A stretch of 64,000 nt of DNA from Andalucia godoyi (GCA_009859145.1 VRVR01000055.1:1-64000), one strand, 5' to 3'. Shown: positions 41,201 through 50,013, counted from the stretch's first letter. Translations and numbers: made by a program. Notes: generated from the sequence alone by a model not told the origin.

Positions 41201-41692
41201 GTTGTTGACGTCGTGCATGATTTGGCAATTACCCAACCACGCGCTCCCACGGGTTCAGAAGTCTTGGATGTGCTTTTGCAAAGGAGTTCCGCCGGCAAGA
41301 ATTCCATTCTATCCTCTTCCTCCTTTGATGCCTGGGGTCCAAATTCCAATATGCTTATTCGTGGACAGTTGATAGATTCTGTTTTTGATGTTAGAGCCAA
41401 GAAGTTGCCGTCCACAGCCAACCTGACGATGTATGCGGTCATGAAATTCTACAGAAACATTCTCACCCATTCAGATGCTTCGTCGGCGCTCTTCCTCCTC
41501 GGAACAAACAATGACTCTTTTCTGACGTACCGTTTGCTGTCTGCCGCGAAGAATGGATTGTTGTTTCATGACATTTGGAAGATATGTTTAGAAGCTTTCC
41601 GCAGAACATCGAAAAAGGATCGTACATCTCTGTCCAGAGAAGATGTTAACTCTCTGTGTATCTTAGAAAAATGCTTTGGAACACTAATGTAG
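38258..41692 (+). CDS. RNase L/IRE1-like kinase with C-terminal KEN-type ribonuclease region
   Basis: ATG 38258, 1144 residues, with no signal peptide or membrane helix. The N-terminal 650 residues are unrecognised apart from MORN-like strands near 545-620 (SPNGDQLMSYKGKLQNG). The kinase domain (about 660-965) has VVAVK (K691), VHRDIKPSN (H792, D794, N799), LADFG (D814) and GTAGWCAPEQ (837-846), the IRE1/RNase L wording. It closes with RHPLFW (965-970), the kinase-KEN junction motif HPxFW. In the following about 150 residues VMKFYRNILTHSD aligns with the RNase L segment containing catalytic Arg and His; R1066, N1067 and H1071 keep the R-N-x3-H spacing. Human RNase L is activated by 2-5A binding ankyrin repeats, which are absent here. 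IRE1 proper has an ER-luminal and membrane part, also absent. A soluble, regulated RNase is the best inference. Confidence 0.82.
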   Translation: MNGSGRQATNSRVDFRVLKFPPVAVRVCGTSISEGDGLVGPLRSLSVDSSSTSETCRQSVRKDDAHPDVDSDWMLVDVTDDEWKLQWKSNFVEGGRSLSRFAQKIAKKLTEDEELFCVTVVGSPQMNTFVCDKARSLDRAQTCIQESLEAVLTVVLLIADPNDRVSDLILDETYADVSKHVPSSVPGNPADYRAGWSSYIHNHSIVIDTPSGKSMSATDNRPVLVSASILDVQCLSDTAGSSARCSWEWENVGESRVDSLSFSRSTSTDSDVIDELFATVHCGLPGLFGTHSERFPTGLSFFFGGSCDTSSDQQKAMGLRFSGDGCSFEVGSFMIITSSSLNRVVNLHNGFSVTVDWNHPPGSKGTFLSSTEATVQNLLQTLPVVEEIRKHSSKFTPVSGLNIKMSGYQVFASGLVQLRFRFGDALLLILSVGQADTVVRSVMLELRQKMQSSDKAGSYRTVHVLGCRSIQWSSQHGLFILPPKSNGLEHSTVSFSCSSVPLQNPFFPTDSYGRLCVGAHTEPGDNLSAVLDGFCDFANDDSGGLVSFISPNGDQLMSYKGKLQNGKVLDHSQVLCTNYQNGRLFSGVFVNEVPHGIVEMRDLTNLSSDGLRFENGRDCGSVPLRDQFHSFLENIKQKFSTDPHIHHLDKPSFVLRNGEAFCVFSHECRVSSTASNIFRGWTLSDGVVAVKIFSEAQGHKDATVNGRLPISSDPDSGIVRYIHTDCVRSSECSLRSSDGKPASALVLELCEPGDAETHIVALQNEISSEKFLSHIFGLLRGLHGIHNLSIVHRDIKPSNVLFSSGPLARLRLADFGISAFLPSGKTSRLQTALDGVGTAGWCAPEQVSDTLLHTTRTDVFSFGWTMLFLCIDHERCSKYPRLCKNSSFLALSPSDRMELFRTSQGLEAYRKALSDDIEGIKAGRIPLHMESAHAQSTMQYFFADLFSRMVDVDPKKRDTSASLLRHPLFWSCTESLNLVKDVVDVVHDLAITQPRAPTGSEVLDVLLQRSSAGKNSILSSSSFDAWGPNSNMLIRGQLIDSVFDVRAKKLPSTANLTMYAVMKFYRNILTHSDASSALFLLGTNNDSFLTYRLLSAAKNGLLFHDIWKICLEAFRRTSKKDRTSLSREDVNSLCILEKCFGTLM

Positions 41693-43467
41693 GTCTCTGA
41701 ATATTGTCAAATGAATGGCCATGTTTCCCTTTTCGAAGCGGACTTTTGACCATGATTCAAGCCTTTCCGACTGCGGGTGTCAGTGGACGATTGTGTCAAT
41801 GAATTGTCCATGCGTATCCAGAAGTACAGTGTTGTTGTCGATCCTCATAAATAATATTTACCTTTTTTTCTGCGCATGATCTCTCGCTCAAAAACCACAT
41901 CGACACAAGCAAAAGAAGAAAACAAGCAAATTGGAACGCAAAGTAAGTGACTTGCAAATGCTTGCCAGTGATCCATACTGTCTTCAATGCTACATCAGGC
42001 GTGCACCAACCCCATCCTTGTCGTTTGGGCTGTTCTGAAGAGCAGCACATGACCAACAATCAAGAATTCAAGATGTTCCTCTCGCTTCGACTTTCGAGCA
42101 TCTGGCGCAGTTTTCGCTGTACGATGCAGTGAACTGTTCCGACGCATCGAACATCCCACCGTGCAGTCGCAAAGTTTGCTATGGAAATGGCGTGTTCCAG
42201 GTGATCGACGCACTTCTCGACATGTCCTGCGTATGCTATGCCTTCGATGCCAAGGGATGCTGGGCAGGAGAGTACTGCGAGCTGGCTGCGACCCCGCGTC
42301 CAACTGCAGACAGTGTGTCCGGTGTGAAGACTGGGTAAGCATCAAGGGTGTAGTCCAGCAGCTGGTTGACTCTGTACAGATGCCTTCGTCGAACGCTTGA
42401 GCGGCAACCACCGGAGAATCCAAGCAACTGGGCGCAGTCCGCTCCAAGTTCTGCATCTTGTCGGCATCCCGCATGGCCGCGTACCAAGGTTCCGGATTCG
42501 ACTTCACCTGTCGACTGACTACAGTCCACTGCCAGTGGACCTTGCAATCCTCGAGCAGCGGCTCTAATCTGACGATTGTCTGCGAGTCTCTTTGCTGGAT
42601 CCTGCCGTAGTTCTAGCACAATTTGTCCGAAATGCTGTTGGCGGGGGTGTCTGCTTTCGTTGACTTCATGTCATTGAAGAAGGTGAAGGGAAACCCCGTT
42701 CCCCATTTCATTCACTTCAGCATCATTCCAAATGCGTATCCGAGGCATTATAGCTGATTTCATCAGCCCTTTTCTGTTGTGATCGTTTGATGGGAGCGAG
42801 AGATCGTCCCGTTGGGATGGGTTCATCGTAAAATCCATTATTCAATGGAGATTCGTCCGCAAGGAGCTTGTAAATGTTGTCAACATTTCATCCATGATGC
42901 AATGAAGGCAACAGAGGGCCTTTGTTGCGTTCTGATGTCTGACGACCATGCATCCATATTGAGAAGTTTTATTGCTGCAAGTTTGTTCTTGGATTTGTCA
43001 CTGTGAACATCACGCTAAACAAGAAGCTAGCCATCCGATTGTTAGTGCGAATTTGAATTATGATGCCGGAGGTCGTGAACTTCGACGAAACGGGGGTTCA
43101 GGGAGACCAAGAATCGAAGATCCGCTTTCTGGCGCCCTCGAAGGACTAGGAGGAGCGTCCACCGAAAGGTCATTCCTCAACGCAAACACGCCACTATGAT
43201 CAACTCTCTATCAGCAGGAAGAGCAAAGACGCCAACAGGAAAAGGCGAAAAGCGAGAGGACAGCAAAGTGAATGAAGACGAGCGTTGCAACTGATGTCCG
43301 AAGCTCCATTCCTGGCATCCAGCAAACTTAAGAATGACCGGTAAGGTTAAGTATGGTTACAATAAGCGAAGATGCACACAAATGGGTTCTTTAATCATGA
43401 CTGAGCGAAACGTGCTCAGACCTGGAGAACACACGTTCGTGGAATACTTGGAAGATCTTCAAAATGC
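41693..43467. other. 1.8-kb region with scattered coding remnants
   Basis: Apart from the EGF-like segment at 42040-42340, short frames around 42420-42610 read a Cys-containing stretch (GSGFDFTCRLTTVHCQW and LTIVCESLCW) that ends at stops. The rest (42620-43460) shows no coding signal. The pieces could be exons of a small secreted gene or a pseudogene. Confidence 0.4.
42040..42340 (+). pseudogene. EGF-like exon or gene remnant
   Basis: One frame reads HLAQFSLYDAVNCSDASNIPP and then CSRKVCYGNGVFQ...MSCVCYAFDAKGCWAGEYCEL, a Cys spacing compatible with an EGF-like module. No ATG opens it; a splice-acceptor-like GAAGAGCAG lies just upstream (about 42040-42048). It ends at ACTGG|GTAAGC, a good donor (about 42338). 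It may therefore be an internal exon of an unresolved gene whose next exon lies around 42420-42600. No transcript evidence; low certainty. Confidence 0.35.
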
Positions 43468-45531
43468 TCAAACCGGGTTGTTTTGATCACCAGCAGTTTC
43501 AAAGAACTCTCGCACGCGTCTAACCAGCCGATCACTCGCGCTGCTCCGGTTCTCCAGCTCAAACAGACTGGGGAACTCGTGATGCAGTCGTTGCAAAAAG
43601 GAACGCAGAGGTCGCCGCTCCTCCGTGTCCAGCGCAGGAATCGGAAGAGAAGGATTCAGCACATCGTTCAAAATGCCTGATCGAATTTCAAACAGTTCAT
43701 CTTTGTTGTGCAGCCGAGTATGTGATTCTAGAGTTGATTCCTTCAAATAGATGGCCACCGGCGGCAGCCACGAGAGAATATCACCGATTGCCAGGTACAC
43801 CGTCGTGAGCACAGCTTGCTGCAGACACACTTGGAGCCGTTGTCCATCGGACAGAACTACCAACGACGCCACTGCATCCAGCCAATCGGGAGAGAAGGCC
43901 GCGTGGTAGTGAAACTCTTTTTTGTCACGCTTCTGGATAAAGGACGCACCGCCCCAGTCAATCAAGCATATGGGAAACTGAAAGTCGCTTTGCATCTCCT
44001 CTAACAGCACCACATTTTGCGGACAAATGTCCATGTGGTAGATGCCACGGTCATCGCACTGCAAGACAATGCTCATCAATTGTTGAAGAAGTTCCGTGCA
44101 AAAAGCGAGGGAGCGGTTCGGATAGCACGATGCAAGCGGCAACGGCACTCCTACAGGCGCAGTGCACAGAATAGCTCCTTGATCGGACTGTTCAGAATGC
44201 AAGAGAGTGGGGACCCAGAAGCGATGACGGCCCCAGTCGATTCTGGAAAGCTCCTGCAGTGCCCCAAGTTCGGTTGTCCACTCCGCGAGCCTCGATACCG
44301 GAAAACACTTCGCAACAATAGAGTTCGTCGCATCAAGAGTCCCAGTTGCTAGTTCCACAGCATTCATCTTCCCGATGCCATGGACCGGGGCACGCTGCAG
44401 CATTCCAGTCAGCTCCAGTCTCGGTGAAACAGAGAGTGAGCGCACGATTCCAGAGGACAAGGCAGAAATAACTGGAGGCGGCGTGCCATTCCACCCACAC
44501 AAGGCATGTGGATCGCTGGACAACAAGAAGCAAAGCCCCTTCATACCGTCCTCGTGAAGTGCAATGGGTTCAGTTTCCAGCAGTTCATAGTCCCATCCAA
44601 ACTCGGAATCGAAAATGCGCAAGCACAGAAACACAATAAATTTCCGGTTGCACGCAAAGCCCCAACACACACGTCGAGAAATACCGGATTCCTGAACAAT
44701 GTGCGCAAACCGCTGATACACTTGCTGGGTAGCCTCGGAGAGCTTTGACTTTTTGGTACCGTCGAGTCGATCGGATCCTTTGAGTTCCCCGGCAATGCTT
44801 GCTCCCGAGTACATGGGACACCGAAGAGCGAGACGACCGATGCAAAGCAGCAAATCCACCCTTTGGTTCTGTCCGTAGAGGCCACTCCGCGAGAAATCCA
44901 CGAGATGCATGTCGCCGTGCTTGGAGAGGAATCGTGTGATGAACAACCGGAACTGGACTTGCAGGAGCGGCTCAGGACAAGAGTCCAAAGGAAGCGTTCC
45001 CACCGTCTCGTTCCACATTGCCTGGAAATCCTCCCAGAACGGGAGATTGGAAGAAATGGAGGGGAAAAGATCGTCAAACGAAGATCTCGTGGCATACAAA
45101 TTGGTGGTGCCGCTGCGCGACGACGACCCCAACGCCAGCAAATCCTGCGACAGCTTGGAGAGGAAATACTTGATATCGGATACCTTCGCCACCTCTTCGG
45201 CAGCAAGTCTTCCTTGATGCTCCGCCTCTTTCTCTTGTCTCTCACGATCAAGGGCTATTTGTGTCGACTCTTTCTCCTGTCTTTCTCTCTCTTTCTCAAG
45301 GCGTTCATGTTCAGCGGCTGCTTCAACAATTTCCTTCGCTTTCCTTTCATGTTCAGCGACTGCTTCAGCAATTTCCTTCGCCTTCCTTTCATGTTCAGCG
45401 GATGCTTCAGCAATTTCCTTCGCCTTCAAAGCGTGTTCAGCGACTGCTTCAGCAGCCTCCTTTGCCTGCTTCAACTGCTCGAATTGCTTCAGCAGCTCCT
45501 GAATCTTGTCATTTGGATCGGACGAACTCAT
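43468..45531 (-). CDS. Crinkler-like coiled-coil / nuclease-fold / kinase-fold protein 1
   Basis: ATG 45531, 687 residues. Residues 1-115 are a long Glu/Lys/Ala coiled coil built from an about 14-residue repeat (AEHERKAKEIAEA). Residues about 120-310 fit a PD-(D/E)XK nuclease: VDLLLC (D226), GELKGS (E249, K251) and a following helix QVYQRFAHIVQES. Residues about 380-640 are kinase-like with AKCF (K408), YHMDICPQN (H499, D501, N506) and LIDWGG (D525; DWG in place of DFG) but no recognisable Gly loop. Restriction-nuclease plus kinase tips are known among Crinkler/CR-type effectors of eukaryotes; the usual ubiquitin-like header is absent. No signal peptide. A toxic or defence role is a family-based inference. 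Head-to-head with the gene at 45910. Confidence 0.8.
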   Translation of the reverse strand: MSSSDPNDKIQELLKQFEQLKQAKEAAEAVAEHALKAKEIAEASAEHERKAKEIAEAVAEHERKAKEIVEAAAEHERLEKERERQEKESTQIALDRERQEKEAEHQGRLAAEEVAKVSDIKYFLSKLSQDLLALGSSSRSGTTNLYATRSSFDDLFPSISSNLPFWEDFQAMWNETVGTLPLDSCPEPLLQVQFRLFITRFLSKHGDMHLVDFSRSGLYGQNQRVDLLLCIGRLALRCPMYSGASIAGELKGSDRLDGTKKSKLSEATQQVYQRFAHIVQESGISRRVCWGFACNRKFIVFLCLRIFDSEFGWDYELLETEPIALHEDGMKGLCFLLSSDPHALCGWNGTPPPVISALSSGIVRSLSVSPRLELTGMLQRAPVHGIGKMNAVELATGTLDATNSIVAKCFPVSRLAEWTTELGALQELSRIDWGRHRFWVPTLLHSEQSDQGAILCTAPVGVPLPLASCYPNRSLAFCTELLQQLMSIVLQCDDRGIYHMDICPQNVVLLEEMQSDFQFPICLIDWGGASFIQKRDKKEFHYHAAFSPDWLDAVASLVVLSDGQRLQVCLQQAVLTTVYLAIGDILSWLPPVAIYLKESTLESHTRLHNKDELFEIRSGILNDVLNPSLPIPALDTEERRPLRSFLQRLHHEFPSLFELENRSSASDRLVRRVREFFETAGDQNNPV

Positions 45532-45909
45532 GGGTCAATACAGAAGTGAAGTGAAATGAAAATAAAAATAAAATAAAGAATGTGAATACACATAGAAAGA
45601 AAGAAAGAAAGAAGAGGAAGAGAAGGGGAGAAAATGTAAACGGGAAAAAACAGCTCAAGCGCAGGGTTTTTCTGACTGCTCAAATGGTACGAGTACCGAA
45701 ATATCTATACTCGTGGTGGTGAATAGCTATTCACTGATTCGAATCAGTGAATTCCAGTACTCATGGGAAAATCACGAGTTCGGGGATTTTCGATCTTACC
45801 AGATTTTTCTCCGAATTCCCTCCTTTCCCGTCTGAATTCTCTTTTTCCCGTTTCTTCTTCTTTCTTCTTTTTCTTATTCCAATTCCTTCTTTCATTCATC
45901 ACCCCAGCC
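45532..45909. promoter_or_regulatory. divergent promoter between two Crinkler-like genes
   Basis: A 378-bp spacer. Its left half, read on the minus strand, matches the 5' region of the gene at 54719: shared blocks include TTTGAGCAGTCAGAAAAACC, a CT-rich tract with TTCTTTCTTTC, and TATGTGTATTCACATTCTTT just before ATG. The promoter therefore travels with the gene head. A 24-bp palindrome lies in the centre, at 45729-45752. Confidence 0.72.
45729..45752. repeat. 24-bp perfect palindrome in divergent promoter
   Basis: Reads ATTCACTGATTC|GAATCAGTGAAT, self-complementary across its whole length, and overlaps a 12-bp palindrome GAATAGCTATTC at 45721-45732. It lies roughly midway between two divergent start codons, a plausible dimeric-regulator site or cruciform. 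Confidence 0.8.
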
Positions 45910-47811
45910 ATGAGTTCGTCCGGTTCAGATGATGTGGTTCAGAAGCTGCTCAGGCAAATCGAGCAGTTAAATCGTGAAAATGAGAGAGAGCGGCAAGAAA
46001 AGGAAATCGCGCAGGCTGCCGTTGAACACGAGCGCCTGGAAAAAGAGAAGGAACGACAAGAGAAAGAAGCGGAACATCAAAAAAGACTTGTTGCCGAAGA
46101 ACATGCGAAGAAATCAGATGTGCAACTCTTTCTCTCCAAATTGTCGCAGGATTTACTGGCTATTGCGTCATCGTCGCGCAGCTACACCACAAACTTGTCT
46201 GCCACAGACGCCTCGTTTGAAGATTTGTTTCCGTCTCTCAACGACTGTCCGAACTGGAACGATTTTCAGGCGCTTTGGCAAGCAACAGTGGAGAAGCTGC
46301 CTTCCGAGTCATGTCCCGAGCCACTGTTGCAGGAGCAATTCCGTGTGCTCATTACGCGATTCCTTTCGCAGCACGGCGACATGCACCTGGTGGATTTCTC
46401 GCGCAGTGGATTGTATGGATTGAACCAAAAGGTGGACTTGCTATTCTGCCGGGGCCGACAAGCCCAGCGCCTGCCCACGTACTTTGAATCGTGCCTCGTC
46501 GGCGAACTCAAAGCGTCCGGCCAGGTCGAGGATGCCGACGATTCGAAACTTTCCGACGCCGTCCTGCAGGTGTACCAACGATTCGCACACATTGTTCAAG
46601 AATCGGGTGTTCGTCGGCGCGAATGCTGGGGGTTTGCGTGCAACCGCACGACAATCGTGTTTCTGTCGTTGCGCATTTCTGATTTAGAGTCTGAGTGGGA
46701 CTACCAGTTGCTACAGACCCCGCCGATGGCGCTTAAAGATGACGGGTTGAAGGGACTATGCTTCTTGTTGTCCAGTGAATCGCATGCCTTGTGTGCGTGG
46801 AATGGCGCAGCGCCACCTGTTGTGTCCACCTTGTCTTCTGAAATTGTGAGTTCACTGTCCGTTTCACCGAGACTGGAATTGACCGGGATGCTGCAGCGTG
46901 CACCCGTTCATGGCATCGGCCAGATGGATGCCGTGGAACTGGCAACTGCGACTCTTGATGCGACGACCTCTGCTGTTGTCAAGTGCTTTCCGGCATCGAA
47001 GAAAGCAGAATGGACGACCGAACGTGGAGCACTGCAGGAACTCTCGAAAATTGACTGGAGTGATCACCGTTTCTGGGTGCCCACTCTTTTGCGTTCCGAA
47101 CAGTCTGAGCGTGGCGCCATTCTGTGCACAGCTCCAGTAGGAGTGCCGTTGCCGCTTGCGTCGTGTTATCTGGGCCGTGCTCTCATTTTCTGTTCAGAAC
47201 TTCTGCAGCAATTGATGAGCATTGTATTGCAATGTCATGACCATGGCGTGCATCACATGGACATCTGTCCGCAGAATGTAGTGTTGCTGGAGGAGGTGCA
47301 AACTTCCTTTCTGTTTCCAGTATGTCTGATTGACTGGGGTGGCGCATCGTTTATGCAAAAGCGTGACAAAAAAGATTTTCACTACCATGCCGCTTTCTCG
47401 CCGGATTGGTTGGACCCCATGCGTTCGCTGGCGAATCTGACGGATGGACAACGGCTCCAAGTGTGTTTGCAGCAGACTGTGCTCACAGTGTTGTACCTGG
47501 CAATTGGTGACGTCCTCTCGTGGCTGCCGCCGGTGGCCATTTTCCTGGATGAATCAACCCATCGAGAAAAGCATACTCGGATGCACAACAAATCCGCCTT
47601 GTTTCGAATCCGAGCGCGTATTCTGAACGATGTGCTGAACCCATCCCTTTCGATCCCTGCGCTGGACACGGATGATCGACGGCCTGTGCGTTCCTTTTTG
47701 CAAAGACTGCACCATGAGTTCCCGAGTCTATTTGAGTTGAAGAAACGAAGCAGCGCGAATGCTTTGCTCGTTGGACGCATTCCAGAGATTTGTGCGACGT
47801 TTCGAGGATGA
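45910..47811 (+). CDS. Crinkler-like coiled-coil / nuclease-fold / kinase-fold protein 2
   Basis: ATG 45910 (MSSSGSDD, matching the family start), 633 residues; an in-frame ATG at 45763 would only add a low-complexity leader. The coiled coil (residues 1-70) is shorter than in copy 1. Nuclease-like motifs are VDLLFC (D176) and GELKAS (E199, K201). Kinase-like motifs are VKCF (K358), HHMDICPQN (H449, D451, N456) and LIDWGG (D475). From about residue 70 onward it is close to copy 1, with long shared stretches (SVSPRLELTGMLQRAPVHGIG), whereas its head differs. Divergent from copy 1 across a palindromic promoter. Predicted soluble and intracellular; substrate unknown. Confidence 0.8.
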   Translation: MSSSGSDDVVQKLLRQIEQLNRENERERQEKEIAQAAVEHERLEKEKERQEKEAEHQKRLVAEEHAKKSDVQLFLSKLSQDLLAIASSSRSYTTNLSATDASFEDLFPSLNDCPNWNDFQALWQATVEKLPSESCPEPLLQEQFRVLITRFLSQHGDMHLVDFSRSGLYGLNQKVDLLFCRGRQAQRLPTYFESCLVGELKASGQVEDADDSKLSDAVLQVYQRFAHIVQESGVRRRECWGFACNRTTIVFLSLRISDLESEWDYQLLQTPPMALKDDGLKGLCFLLSSESHALCAWNGAAPPVVSTLSSEIVSSLSVSPRLELTGMLQRAPVHGIGQMDAVELATATLDATTSAVVKCFPASKKAEWTTERGALQELSKIDWSDHRFWVPTLLRSEQSERGAILCTAPVGVPLPLASCYLGRALIFCSELLQQLMSIVLQCHDHGVHHMDICPQNVVLLEEVQTSFLFPVCLIDWGGASFMQKRDKKDFHYHAAFSPDWLDPMRSLANLTDGQRLQVCLQQTVLTVLYLAIGDVLSWLPPVAIFLDESTHREKHTRMHNKSALFRIRARILNDVLNPSLSIPALDTDDRRPVRSFLQRLHHEFPSLFELKKRSSANALLVGRIPEICATFRG

Positions 47812-48049
47812 AGCACTTGGATCTGGAAATTCGGCAAACGCAGCGTGGGACACCGATGAGAACGAAGATCGTGAATCCATTTCAACCGGGTTCTCGAATT
47901 GTTGATGATTGCTTTCATTGTTTCTTTGAACTGATGATCTTTCTCCAGCACGGGTGTGTCTCAGGGAACAAGACCTTGCAGTCAGAAATGCTTGGAGGTC
48001 CTGCAATTCAACACCTCGAAGACCGCGAAAGTCAATGTAGGTACCATCG

Positions 48050-48898
48050 TCATGACGGAGATGTTTTTGATTTTGACTCGAGCTCGTCTGCTGGTTCTAG
48101 GAACGGTGTGTCCAAGGCACTCGGAGCAAGATCATGTGGAAACGGATGCATCTTCCACACACGATTCACGTCTCGTACATCCAGAGAGACGGAGAATCGC
48201 TCAGGATGGATGATTTTTCGAATGAATGCTTGAAACAAAATGGGATAAACCTTCAATCTCAGAATGATTGCAAACAAGAACAAGATGCGATCGGCAAGCG
48301 TAGAACCCTGGCTCTCCGCAAAGTTGGAAAACTCAAAAAGTAAATTCAACAGGGTCCACAGCCCAAGAAAATAACACAGGCAGCCATAGGTGAGTCGAAG
48401 TTGGAACAATGAGAGTCGATTCTTCGACAGCGAAACGAACCAGAGAACATCGATGTAGAGCAAGGAAACAAACAGCAAAGGATAGAATGCAGCAGTCGCG
48501 AAAGTGATCGAGATTTGCACAGCCAAACTCGATTGGAGCAATGGCACAGTTTGCGCAAAGATAATGTCTACTACCAGCAGCAAACCAATTAAGATCAAAT
48601 AGTATTCCTTCAACCAGGAGCGTTCTTCCGCGATACGGTATTTCAAAAAAGCTTCCTTTCCCCAGAGAGCAAACAGAAATGCCCATGAAAAGCACGTGAT
48701 TGTGAAATGAAAGGCTACAATAGAAAGCACGACCTTGACGACCAGAAAATTCAGAAGACTGGGTACGGTAAGAATAATAGAAAAAAATGTGACGCCAATT
48801 ACACAGATCCACCAAGGCCAGTCAAAAAGCACGCGTCCCCACGTCGATGACTGAAAGGAGACGTTGCATAACGAGTCGTACGCGCGAGAAGTAAGCAT
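48050..48898 (-). CDS. multi-pass membrane protein of unknown function
   Basis: ATG 48898, 282 residues. About seven hydrophobic helices occupy residues 25-230 (for example WWICVIGVTFFSIILTV, YLILIGLLLVVDIIFAQTV, FYPLLFVSLLYIDVLWFV, CYFLGLWTLLNLLFEF, ILFLFAIILRLKVYPILF), with a 50-residue soluble C-terminal tail ending in acidic/Lys/Ser residues. There is no cleavable signal and no motif that identifies a transporter or receptor family. The number of helices is compatible with a seven-helix protein, but no conserved GPCR residues are evident. Convergent with the Crinkler-like gene at 45910. Confidence 0.68.
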   Translation of the reverse strand: MLTSRAYDSLCNVSFQSSTWGRVLFDWPWWICVIGVTFFSIILTVPSLLNFLVVKVVLSIVAFHFTITCFSWAFLFALWGKEAFLKYRIAEERSWLKEYYLILIGLLLVVDIIFAQTVPLLQSSLAVQISITFATAAFYPLLFVSLLYIDVLWFVSLSKNRLSLFQLRLTYGCLCYFLGLWTLLNLLFEFSNFAESQGSTLADRILFLFAIILRLKVYPILFQAFIRKIIHPERFSVSLDVRDVNRVWKMHPFPHDLAPSALDTPFLEPADELESKSKTSPS

Positions 48899-49118
48899 TT
48901 GGGTCTATGCAATTGAAAAGAATGGTTGATTCTTGGAAATTTCCAAAATTCGGCATCCGGGGGAACAGGATTTTGTTCCTTGAAAACGGTTAAACAAAAC
49001 CAAAGGAATCTGTAGACACTTGTCGAATGGATATTAGACATGCCAGAAAACTGAACAAGACTTCAACGTCTTGCAGTATTTTGCACTCCACGTCCTTCGT
49101 GCAACTCAACGCAAACAA

Positions 49119-49935
49119 ATGCCGTACTTGATTCCGTGGACCTGCATCCGTGTGATCCTGTCGCTCGGCTCCATCGTATTCTGTTCTCATGCTTCGTCGA
49201 ATCACGGGAATCACGAGAATGAGGAACCGTTCCACCTCAAGCTGCCGAAGCAGCCGGCGCTTGTCTTGGACAGATTGCCAACGTCCACATAACCCGTCAG
49301 TGCTTTGTTAGTACTTGTCGAATGTTGTGTCCCGACATGTCATTAGGAATGCGGAACGAATTATCGTCCAGTACCAATCTTTCAATCCCGGACAAAACGC
49401 GGTAGCATCGATGTTCTCCAGCATCCCAATACGAGAAGATCCAACAGAACACGAGAATCCAATGGCCGAGTTGTATTCGATTGCTACAAATGGCCGAGAA
49501 GACGAGGATGCTTCCGTGTTCCGGAAAACGGTTATCGAAGGGGAGGTCGAAAGGGGAAGATTTCAACTTCGTTCCTGTTACGCGTTGCATCATTTACGAC
49601 GAGGATTTGAATGAAATCGAGTTTGAAATTCCTCGATTCTTTGGAAGCACTGAGGCATGCAGCGCTGGGACGATTTTGTGGAGAGTGATGCTTTCAACTC
49701 TGAGCCCACTTTGGAAGAAGAAATTTCCGAATACGAAGTGCACAGCGCAAAAAAGCCAACCGTCGTCGTCATTAGCGCACACAACCGAGATCAGCGCCTG
49801 TCGGCTCTCCGGCTTCTGATTATCACAAAATGGTCATACTGGTGAATATTGATCCTGTGACGAAGTCGAGAAACCGAAAGACAAACTCGGAAACTGTAGT
49901 TTCTGCCCCGCAGAATATACAAGTCGCACGTAACG
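49119..49935 (+). pseudogene. decayed copy of the 25212-26372 secreted-protein gene
   Basis: ATG 49119 still opens a signal peptide (MPYLIPWTCIRVILSLGSIVF) and PFHLKLPKQPALVLDRLP, then stops after about 57 residues. Downstream, frames alternate while keeping order: LSNVVSRHVIRNAERI, NPGQNAVASMF, YDEDLNEIEFEIPRFF, WDDFVESDAFNSE, EISEYEVHSAKK, VVILVNIDPVTKS-like, VVSAPQN. These match the open gene at 25212-26372 in the same order, with several frameshifts and an internal deletion. The copy lies on the opposite strand, 23 kb away, next to the ABCG gene. Confidence 0.88.
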
Positions 49936-50013
49936 GAGAGGGAGTAATCGTTCCGAGAATTTCGTCTTTACGAGAATTTTTGAAGACATCGAAGCTGTAT
50001 TGTTTTTTTTATT

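Noticed and set aside
44541-45251. 236-codon alternative frame in Crinkler-like copy 1
   Set aside because: Same strand, shifted frame; the family motifs are in the 43468-45531 frame.
45763-45909. upstream in-frame ATG for Crinkler-like copy 2
   Set aside because: It adds a Phe/Ser-rich leader encoded by the CT tract; all family members start at MSSS or MNSS.
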